Origin: Bacteroidales bacterium
GTDB taxonomy: Bacteria > Bacteroidota > Bacteroidia > Bacteroidales > F082
Reading direction: 5' to 3'
DNA: 64,000 nt
Assembly (NCBI GenBank): GCA_017549805.1
Contig: JAFYNJ010000017.1
Location: 62,001 to 126,000, forward strand
Numbering within the stretch: position 1 is the stretch's first letter; the number at the start of each line of letters is the position of its first letter. Made by a program: the position numbers and the translations under genes. Below the pieces are notes generated by a model that was given only the letters and a program-made list of their open reading frames with translations, had not been told where the DNA came from and did no database searches. Positions 55,623 to 64,000 of the stretch are shown in pieces.

Positions 55623-56975
55623 AAACACTTTTCTCTGCGACAGCATCAACACGAACGCCAACGCTGCACCCAACACATCGGAGATCGTCAGAGAGGCCCA
55701 CACGCCTGTGAGGCCTGCGTAACCTGTCTTCTCAAACAAAGGTGGGATGATATAAATCATCGGAGCAAGGAACAACACCTGGCGTGAAAGGCTGGTGACG
55801 ATGGCAATCCAAGGTTTGTCGATGCTTTGGAAGAAGTTGGAATTGGTAATGGTAAAGCCCACCAAGGCAAACATCACCAGCATGAAACGCATGGCTGGAA
55901 TGGCAATCTGGATGAGTTCCTCCTCTTTGGTAAAAGCGCGCAACAGGATATGTGGAATGGCTAAGGCCAGCAAGGCTGCCACCATGCCAATAATCACATT
56001 CACCTTCATGGTGAGCATATAGACAGACTTCAACCGTTGAGGATGACCCGCACCGTAGTTGTAGCCCGCAATGGGCTGCATGCCCATACAGACACCAAGG
56101 ATGAGCATCACAGCCAAACTGCCAAAGGTGTTGACAATGCCGTAAGCCCCCACCGCCAAGTCACCTCCATAATGGATCAACTGCTTGTTAAGCAAAGCCA
56201 CCACGCCCGAGGCAGCCACATTCATCAAGAAGGGACTCATACCAATCAACAAGATGTTTCGGAAGATGTAGCCCTTGGGTCTCCAAGCATGGCGGTGAAA
56301 GCGGATGAACGACTTCGGCTGGACGAAATGCAGCACCGCGACGATGGCCGAGCACGTCATGGAGATGGTGGTGGCCCACGCTGCACCGGCAATACCCCAA
56401 TCCAACACATAGATAAAGGCAGCGTCCAAAGCAATGTTCAGGATGGCACCGCCAGCCAAAATCCACATCGACTTAGTGGGATAACCAGATGCGCGGATCA
56501 AGCCCGTGAGGTTGAAGGTCACCGTAGTCATGAACATACCCGGCAGCACGATATCCATGTATTCACGGGCATAACCAATGGTCTCTTCCGAAGCGCCGAA
56601 CATTGTCAGGATCCGGTCCATGAACACATAACCTCCGGTCACGAATAAGATGCCTAGGATAAAGGTCAGGATCATGCTGTTGCCCAGGATTTTCTCGGCC
56701 CAATTCACGTCTTTTTTCCCCAACACGATGGACATGCGCGCCGAGGAACCGACGCCCACCAAAGAACCAAAGGCATGCACGATGTTCATGATTGGCATGG
56801 TGATAGCCAATCCGGCAATGGCCAAAGCACCGACGCATTGCCCAAGAAACACACGGTCGCAGATATTGTAAACCGATGCGATTACCTGACTCACAATGGA
56901 AGGCAAGGCATAGGCCCACAATAGCTTCTTTATGTCTTTGGTTTCCAGTTCTTTAGTCCTATCCAACTGTTCCAT
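55608..56975 (-). CDS. MATE-family efflux transporter
   Basis: 455 residues, twelve membrane helices. LLWAYALPSIVSQVIASVYN is the MATE N-terminal motif, and SIVLGKKDVNWAEKILGNSM and VNTFGSLAVMLILGVCMGMQ are typical repeats. Exports cationic drugs or metabolites with Na+ or H+ at the inner membrane; Na+ coupling would suit a cell with Na+-NQR, by inference only. Confidence 0.92.
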   Translation of the reverse strand: MEQLDRTKELETKDIKKLLWAYALPSIVSQVIASVYNICDRVFLGQCVGALAIAGLAITMPIMNIVHAFGSLVGVGSSARMSIVLGKKDVNWAEKILGNSMILTFILGILFVTGGYVFMDRILTMFGASEETIGYAREYMDIVLPGMFMTTVTFNLTGLIRASGYPTKSMWILAGGAILNIALDAAFIYVLDWGIAGAAWATTISMTCSAIVAVLHFVQPKSFIRFHRHAWRPKGYIFRNILLIGMSPFLMNVAASGVVALLNKQLIHYGGDLAVGAYGIVNTFGSLAVMLILGVCMGMQPIAGYNYGAGHPQRLKSVYMLTMKVNVIIGMVAALLALAIPHILLRAFTKEEELIQIAIPAMRFMLVMFALVGFTITNSNFFQSIDKPWIAIVTSLSRQVLFLAPMIYIIPPLFEKTGYAGLTGVWASLTISDVLGAALAFVLMLSQRKVFRSKE

Positions 56976-57000
56976 GAGCTTCTTCTTGGATTTGAGACGG

Positions 57001-57008
57001 CAAAATTA
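57001..57008 (-). promoter_or_regulatory. -7 promoter element of the MATE gene
   Basis: TAATTTTG on the minus strand, 25 nt before the ATG at 56975. Confidence 0.55.
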
Positions 57009-57032
57009 GCGTTTTTTCATCTATTTCCAATT

Positions 57033-57671
57033 CTAAAGAATCAGCTGTTCCCAACGGATTTTCGGAACATATTGCACGCCTTTCTCATCGCGGTAATAGG
57101 CAAGTTTTTCGCCTTCATCGACAGGTTGCAGCTTGATCTTTTCGTTGCCTTTGCCAATGGCAAGCATCAATAATGGCTCGAAGGGCAGGTTGAAGGCTTC
57201 CATGATCTTCGCCTTGTTGAAGGCTCCTATCATGATGCCATTGAGCCCCATTTCGGTGGCTTTCAGCAACATGCTTTGCGCCGCAATGCCGAGGTCAATA
57301 TCCACAAATTTGTTTTCAGGGATGGTGCTGCAAATGATGATGAAGGCTTCCGGCTCCGTTCCCTCAAACGGCAGATGCAATTCAGGCAGCAAACCGCCTA
57401 ATTTCATGTTTTGAACGATGGTGTCGGCTCCTGTTTCCTTAGTGACGAGCTTGAAACGCAACACCTGTTGGTTCTTCGCCGAGGCAATCCTAGTGTTCAC
57501 CGCCACAATACGTTCCAGCATCTCGCGTTTGACCACGAAGTCTTTTTTATAACCGCGATAGCTGCGATTCTTCTCAAACAAAGTGTCAATAGAGGCATGT
57601 TTCACGACGGTCTTCTTGGCACCTTTTCCAAAGACCTCCTCATAGCGTTTCTCCAGGTATCCGTCAGCCAT
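57033..57671 (-). CDS. Nitroreductase-family flavoprotein
   Basis: 212 residues. NRSYRGYKKDFVVKREMLER is the FMN-binding N-terminal region of nitroreductases; FVDIDLGIAAQSMLLKATEM and GLNGIMIGAFNKAKIMEAFN are the conserved middle. An NAD(P)H-dependent oxidoreductase of unknown natural substrate. It begins 2 nt after the upstream unknown gene, forming an operon. Confidence 0.9.
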   Translation of the reverse strand: MADGYLEKRYEEVFGKGAKKTVVKHASIDTLFEKNRSYRGYKKDFVVKREMLERIVAVNTRIASAKNQQVLRFKLVTKETGADTIVQNMKLGGLLPELHLPFEGTEPEAFIIICSTIPENKFVDIDLGIAAQSMLLKATEMGLNGIMIGAFNKAKIMEAFNLPFEPLLMLAIGKGNEKIKLQPVDEGEKLAYYRDEKGVQYVPKIRWEQLIL

Positions 57672-57673
57672 AG

Positions 57674-58318
57674 TTAGATGTTATTTCGGTATGTTTTTTT
57701 CTTTCCGATCGATTTATAATAGAACGACCTTCTCATCTTGGAATCGATGGGAAAGCAATCGAAATCACCTTGATGAAGGTCACAATCGAAGAAAGTATCA
57801 ATTTGGGAGATGAACAGGTGATCGTAGCGGACGTCGCGGCTTTGTTGGGCATCCATCATGAAACCGATGATCTCATTCACTTCGTCAGCTACCAAATCAT
57901 ATTTCGTGAAGACATAGAGGCCAAACTCATCAAAACTCCCATAAAACCCATTGTTCACCTTCCACAGCTTGCTTTCGAGGATGCGTTTCATGGGCAAAGC
58001 CAGTGCCCAGTAGTTGTATTCGTTGGAGCCTACGGAATAGTTCAAGTCCAAGCCGTACGAGTAGCCGCTTTCCTGGATCTTCAGCAAATCTTCGTCCACC
58101 TCTTTCACTGGTCGTCCAGCCATCTCGTTGATGAGCGAGTTGGCTACGTTTTTGTCCTCCGTGATAGCCCTCGTCACCTCGATGCCAATGCCATGCTCCT
58201 CGTCCTGCAGGTCGGGTCTGTCCGTATTGACCAGATGCGCGTAACGCTCGCCAAGGAGGGCCTTCAGCGAGTACATCGCATAGCGTTCAAAGAAGCAGGT
58301 GTCGAATTTCGGGGTCAT
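57674..58318 (-). CDS. Unknown protein in operon with nitroreductase
   Basis: 214 residues from the ATG at 58318 (MTPKFDTCFFERYAMYSLKA); longer frames to 58492 overlap the divergent gene and its promoter. No signal peptide or membrane segment. DRPDLQDEEHGIGIEVTRAI has the look of a nuclease-like E..D core (the pattern D-E...GIGIEVT), which is only suggestive. C-terminal part basic (RRSFYYKSIGKKKTYRNNI). Confidence 0.6.
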   Translation of the reverse strand: MTPKFDTCFFERYAMYSLKALLGERYAHLVNTDRPDLQDEEHGIGIEVTRAITEDKNVANSLINEMAGRPVKEVDEDLLKIQESGYSYGLDLNYSVGSNEYNYWALALPMKRILESKLWKVNNGFYGSFDEFGLYVFTKYDLVADEVNEIIGFMMDAQQSRDVRYDHLFISQIDTFFDCDLHQGDFDCFPIDSKMRRSFYYKSIGKKKTYRNNI

Positions 58319-58336
58319 GGTAGGTAAAAGAATTGA

Positions 58337-58344
58337 CAAAATTA
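58337..58344 (-). promoter_or_regulatory. -7 promoter element of the unknown/nitroreductase operon
   Basis: TAATTTTG on the minus strand, 18 nt before the ATG at 58318. Confidence 0.55.
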
Positions 58345-58356
58345 CGGTTTTTCTTT

Positions 58357-58364
58357 TACATTTG
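58357..58364 (+). promoter_or_regulatory. -7 promoter element of the GH114-like gene
   Basis: TACATTTG one base before ATGATG at 58366, so the message would start at or within the start codons. Confidence 0.55.
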
Positions 58365-58365
58365 C

Positions 58366-59367
58366 ATGATGAATTCAAACCTTCGACTATTTTCCAACGG
58401 ATTGGTTTTGTTTCTGCTGGCCTTTTGCACCTTGTTGCCGACTGCCTGCAACAAAACGACCGATAATCCTTGCGACGATTATCGGCAGGCAATGCGCGAC
58501 TTTGTCATCCGCATCAGCGAGACCGCACATGCCCAAGATGCCGATTTCATTGTGATTCCTCAAAACGGAATCCCTTTGGTGACTTTGGGCGATGATGCTG
58601 AATCCGAGTTGGCTGTGGATTATTTGGCTGCCATTGACGGGCATGGGCAGGAGGATTTGTTCTATGGTTCCGAGAACGATGACGAGCCCACGCCTATAGC
58701 CACGAGGAATGAACTGTTGGCCTATCTTCGCCGTTCCTATATGGCGGGGAATAGCATTTTGATCACCGATTACTGCATACGGGATGAATACGTTACCGAT
58801 GCCCATGTGCATTGTGATGGCGAAGGCTTCATTTCGTTTACCGCCTCCAGTCGAGAGCTGGATGTGATTCCAACAGAAGACCCCTATCATGAAAATGCCA
58901 ACGACATTGTCAGGTTGAGCGATGCCCAAAATTTCCTTTATCTAATTAATCCAGAGCACTTTAGCAGCAGATTGAATTTTGTTGACTCCGTTTGTGCCAC
59001 GAATTACGATGTGGTGATCATGGATTTGTTTTTCCACGACGGCACTGCTTTTACGGCAGCCGAGGTGGAGCGGATGCAGCACAAGGCAAATGGCGGCAAA
59101 CGGCTGGTCATCTGCTATCTATCCATTGGCGAAGCAGAAGACTACCGTTATTACTGGCAGTCGACATGGTCGCAACAGGCGCCCGACTGGTTGGATAAAG
59201 AAAACCCGTCCTGGCCGGGAAATTACAAGGTTCATTATTGGCATCCAGCTTGGCAAAATCTCATCTGCGGCACTGGCGACAGCTACCTGAATCGCATCCT
59301 GAACGCCCATTTTGACGGTGTTTACCTTGACATCATAGATGCTTTTGAATTTTTTGAGAGTAATTGA
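58366..59367 (+). CDS. GH114-like (TM1410 family) secreted polysaccharide hydrolase
   Basis: 333 residues from the ATG at 58366 (the adjacent ATG at 58369 is equally possible). A lipoprotein signal (FLLAFCTLLPTACNK) precedes the domain. DYRQAMRDFVIRISETAHAQ, FIVIPQNGIPL, VICYLSIGEAEDYRYYW and FDGVYLDIIDAFEFFE match the MJ1477/TM1410 family, related to endo-alpha-1,4-polygalactosaminidases. Probable acidic residues are the E in SIGEAED and D in YLDIIDA. Substrate unproven. Overlaps by 4 nt with the upstream extension of the next frame; real spacing to the GH78 ATG is 5 nt. Confidence 0.82.
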   Translation: MMNSNLRLFSNGLVLFLLAFCTLLPTACNKTTDNPCDDYRQAMRDFVIRISETAHAQDADFIVIPQNGIPLVTLGDDAESELAVDYLAAIDGHGQEDLFYGSENDDEPTPIATRNELLAYLRRSYMAGNSILITDYCIRDEYVTDAHVHCDGEGFISFTASSRELDVIPTEDPYHENANDIVRLSDAQNFLYLINPEHFSSRLNFVDSVCATNYDVVIMDLFFHDGTAFTAAEVERMQHKANGGKRLVICYLSIGEAEDYRYYWQSTWSQQAPDWLDKENPSWPGNYKVHYWHPAWQNLICGTGDSYLNRILNAHFDGVYLDIIDAFEFFESN

Positions 59368-59372
59368 GCACA

Positions 59373-62114
<2,742 letters not shown>

Positions 62115-62132
62115 ATTTTTAGATTGCATTAT

Positions 62133-62166
62133 TTGGAATAGTTTTTGTTTTCTATTGGAATAGTTT
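62133..62166 (+). promoter_or_regulatory. Two direct repeats upstream of the 17-residue-repeat protein gene
   Basis: TTGGAATAGTTT occurs at 62133-62144 and again at 62155-62166, 22 bp apart (about two helical turns), ending 15 nt before the ATG. Fits a tandem regulator binding site, or a duplicated promoter segment. Confidence 0.45.
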
Positions 62167-62181
62167 AATCATAAGAAAAAA

Positions 62182-62595
62182 ATGAAAGCAATTCGAGTTT
62201 TATTCATGACTATCGCCATTATGATGGCATCGGGCGCGATGGCACAAACCGTTTATAATAGCAGCGGTTCGAACTGTGGCACCATCAATTCTGACGGCAC
62301 CGTGTATAACAAGAGCGGTTCCCAAATTGGTAAGATCAACAGCGACGGCACGGTGTGGAATAAAAGCGGTTCCAACATCGGTAAGATCGACCGTGACGGT
62401 GTCTTTTGGGACAAAGGAGGTTCCAGGATTGGCAAACTCGACAGCGACGGCACGGTGCGCAACAGTTCCGGTTCCAGCATCGGCAAGGTCGAGAGCGACG
62501 GCACGGTGCGCAACGGCTCGGGTTCCAGCATTGGCAGGGTACAAAATGTACCTCGAGAATGGGCAGCTGCCTATTTCTTCTTTTTCTTCGATTAG
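62182..62595 (+). CDS. Secreted protein made of 17-residue glycine-rich repeats
   Basis: 137 residues with signal peptide MKAIRVLFMTIAIMMASGAM (cleavage near AQT). The mature part is five and a half repeats of 17 residues with the pattern GSxIGKIxSDGTVxNxS. The regular SDGTV turns suggest each unit is a short beta hairpin, so a five-bladed flower-like fold is plausible; similar Bacteroidales proteins are annotated as five-fold beta-flower proteins. Function unknown. The C-terminal YFFFFFD is hydrophobic. Confidence 0.75.
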   Translation: MKAIRVLFMTIAIMMASGAMAQTVYNSSGSNCGTINSDGTVYNKSGSQIGKINSDGTVWNKSGSNIGKIDRDGVFWDKGGSRIGKLDSDGTVRNSSGSSIGKVESDGTVRNGSGSSIGRVQNVPREWAAAYFFFFFD

Positions 62596-62618
62596 CAATA
62601 CTAAGACATACATCTTGG

Positions 62619-62993
62619 ATGAAAAACATACTATTCTGTATCGGTTTGTTAGCTTTGGTGACTTCCTGTCACGCCCAAAAACAACTGGATCCGCCCACCC
62701 CGCTTCCTGAACACCAACCCATTTCAGGAATAGATTACTCCCCCACCAACCTGATCATCATGTATGATGCAGAAATCGGAAAAGAGCCCTTATTGGAGGC
62801 TATCCGAGAGATCCAAGCCGAGATCATCTACGTCTATAGCATCATCACGGGAATGGCCATCCGTAAACCCGAAACGATGAGCTTGGATGCCACTAAGGCC
62901 TATTTTGAGAAAGTGAAAGGCGTGGTCTCTGTGGCATACGACCATATCTATCGCCTTGACGATCCCATCAAACCAAAACTTGAAGAGCGATGA
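62619..62993 (+). CDS. Small lipoprotein of unknown function
   Basis: 124 residues from the ATG at 62619. A lipoprotein or Sec signal (MKNILFCIGLLALVTSCHAQ) is followed by a proline-rich spacer and a compact domain (TNLIIMYDAEIGKEPLLEAI, EIIYVYSIITGMAIRKPET, AKAYFEKVKGVVSVAYDHI). The alternating strand-helix pattern resembles a ferredoxin-like fold, perhaps of the protease-propeptide/inhibitor I9 kind. Longer in-frame readings upstream overlap the previous gene and are shadows. Confidence 0.65.
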   Translation: MKNILFCIGLLALVTSCHAQKQLDPPTPLPEHQPISGIDYSPTNLIIMYDAEIGKEPLLEAIREIQAEIIYVYSIITGMAIRKPETMSLDATKAYFEKVKGVVSVAYDHIYRLDDPIKPKLEER

Positions 62994-63006
62994 ATAGCTT
63001 CCAACC

Positions 63007-63801
63007 ATGAACAATCTAAACCTCACCTACATCCAAGCCAATCTTAAATGGGAAGACCCACAAGGCAATCGGGAGCATTTTGACAAATTGTTGAAAGAAG
63101 TGCCTGCTGGAACAGATTTGGTGCTATTGCCAGAGACCTTTAACACGGCGTTCCCTGTGGATCCAAAGGTTTTTTCCGAAACCGAAGACGGCCCCACCAT
63201 GCAGTGGTTGAAGCAGAAAGCTCAAGCATTAGACACTGTGGTTTGCGGAACTTTATTATTAGAAATTGACGGCCACTACCACAACAGTCTTGTGTGGATG
63301 TGTCCCGATGGGAGTTTTGAGCTGTATCACAAGCGCCATACCTTCTCTATGGGCGGCGAGAACCAGATGGTTGAATGCGGTTCCGAATCCTTCATTGTGG
63401 AACTTAAAGGTTGGCGCATCAAGCCAATGGTTTGCTACGACATCCGTTTCCCTGTATGGTCAAGAAACCATTATCAAAATGGTCGGTTCGACTATGATTT
63501 GGGAATCTATTTGGCCAACTTCCCAGCTTCAAGGATGAACGTCTGGAACACCTTGCTTCAAGCCCGGGCCATCGAAAACCAAGCCTATTTCATCGGCGTG
63601 AACCGTATGGGCGACGACCCTGAGGAAGTTCATTACAGTGGTCATTCACAAGTGATCAGTCCCAAAGGCAAGGTCGTTTCCAAAGCGGAGACCGACACTG
63701 AAGCCGTCGTTTCCTGCGTTTTGGATCACGAAAAGCTACTGAGTTTCCGAGAAAAGTTTCCCGTGGGGAAAGATTGGGATTCATTCACCATAAACCATTG
63801 A
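63007..63801 (+). CDS. Nitrilase-superfamily omega-amidase
   Basis: 264 residues. The Glu-Lys-Cys triad is visible: LVLLPETFNTAF (Glu), LYHKRHTFSMGGEN (Lys) and PMVCYDIRFPVW (Cys), with the second Glu in GGEN. Closest in pattern to YafV/Nit2 omega-amidases, which hydrolyse alpha-ketoglutaramate or alpha-ketosuccinamate. Cytoplasmic. tadA follows 3 nt after its stop. Confidence 0.9.
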   Translation: MNNLNLTYIQANLKWEDPQGNREHFDKLLKEVPAGTDLVLLPETFNTAFPVDPKVFSETEDGPTMQWLKQKAQALDTVVCGTLLLEIDGHYHNSLVWMCPDGSFELYHKRHTFSMGGENQMVECGSESFIVELKGWRIKPMVCYDIRFPVWSRNHYQNGRFDYDLGIYLANFPASRMNVWNTLLQARAIENQAYFIGVNRMGDDPEEVHYSGHSQVISPKGKVVSKAETDTEAVVSCVLDHEKLLSFREKFPVGKDWDSFTINH

Positions 63802-63804
63802 GTA

Positions 63805-64000
63805 ATGAACTTATACACAGACGAATACTTCATGAAGCAGGCTCTCAAGGAAGCCCAACTAGCCCTTGATTCCGACGAGATCCCCATCGGGGCGGTCATG
63901 GTCTGCAACGACAAGATTATCGCCCGAGCCCATAACCAGACCGAGATGCTCAACGATGTGACCGCCCACGCCGAAATGTTGGCCATCACTGCCGCGGCCA
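63805..64000 (+). CDS. tadA: tRNA-specific adenosine deaminase, N-terminal part
   Basis: Cut by the window edge. 65 residues are seen. EIPIGAVMVCNDKIIARAHN and the zinc-binding TAHAEMLAI, with the catalytic HAE motif, mark a TadA/CDA-fold deaminase. TadA converts A34 of tRNA-Arg(ACG) to inosine. The PCxxC motif should follow beyond the edge. Confidence 0.9.
   Translation, partial: MNLYTDEYFMKQALKEAQLALDSDEIPIGAVMVCNDKIIARAHNQTEMLNDVTAHAEMLAITAAA

Overview
The window is a chromosomal segment of a Bacteroidota bacterium, most likely an uncultured host-associated member of the Bacteroidales. Four things point there. Promoters repeatedly match the Bacteroidetes -7 consensus TAnnTTTG (mostly TATCTTTG or TATTTTTG). 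Type IX secretion parts are present (a PorZ-like propeller protein, a GldB-like lipoprotein, a C10 protease with a sorting tail). Energy genes form a six-gene Na+-NQR operon and a three-gene succinate dehydrogenase/fumarate reductase operon with a single fused cytochrome b. Surface genes include a SusC-like TonB receptor, lipoprotein glycosidases and FISUMP-type lipoproteins. Gene density is high; the only RNA gene seen is tRNA-Arg(CCT). No phage, plasmid, IS transposase, rRNA or CRISPR array was seen.

Layout. 1-2.1 kb: end of an exopolysaccharide locus (tyrosine-kinase C-terminus, UpxY/NusG-like antiterminator, coiled-coil protein). 2.1-11.3 kb: recO, porZ, tRNA-Arg, xth, ClC channel, M23/LysM protein, gmk-nadD, holB. 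11.34-15.03 kb: an AT-rich four-gene cassette bounded by two inverted copies of a GC-rich 264/265-nt element with conserved secondary structure. 15-19.3 kb: lysS, a beta-barrel protein, a FISUMP lipoprotein, yicC. 19.4-25.1 kb: nqrABCDEF. 25-30.4 kb: secreted M28 and C10 peptidases, two unknown proteins, GNAT, bcp. 30.4-38 kb: pyrG, sdhCAB, comM, gldB. 38-46.9 kb: nucleoside phosphorylase, two OmpA-like proteins, a porin-like protein, two M24 aminopeptidases around an orphan DNA adenine methylase. 46.9-53.3 kb: TonB receptor, rpmB, gtrA-like, mscS-like, exosortase-ROK pair, lipoprotein. 53.3-64 kb: GH89, MATE, nitroreductase, GH114-like, GH78, a 17-residue-repeat secreted protein, a lipoprotein, a nitrilase and the start of tadA.

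Together the genes suggest a saccharolytic anaerobe with fumarate respiration driven by a sodium-pumping NADH dehydrogenase, that degrades host or dietary glycans (GH89, GH78) and peptides (M28, C10, M24) and keeps an exopolysaccharide coat.

Two observations stand out. First, short tandem arrays with a 7-bp period, nearly always four units (28 nt), are scattered through the window: in frame inside NqrA, NqrB, NqrF, SdhA, SdhB and the GH78 enzyme, and across the stop codons of nadD, sdhB/comM, the GH89/MATE junction and the end of the 42.5-kb porin gene. Different loci use different heptamers, but period and size are conserved. Second, the inverted GC-rich elements around the 11.3-15.0 kb cassette keep the same stems with different sequences (covariation), and their outer ends carry the promoters of holB and lysS.
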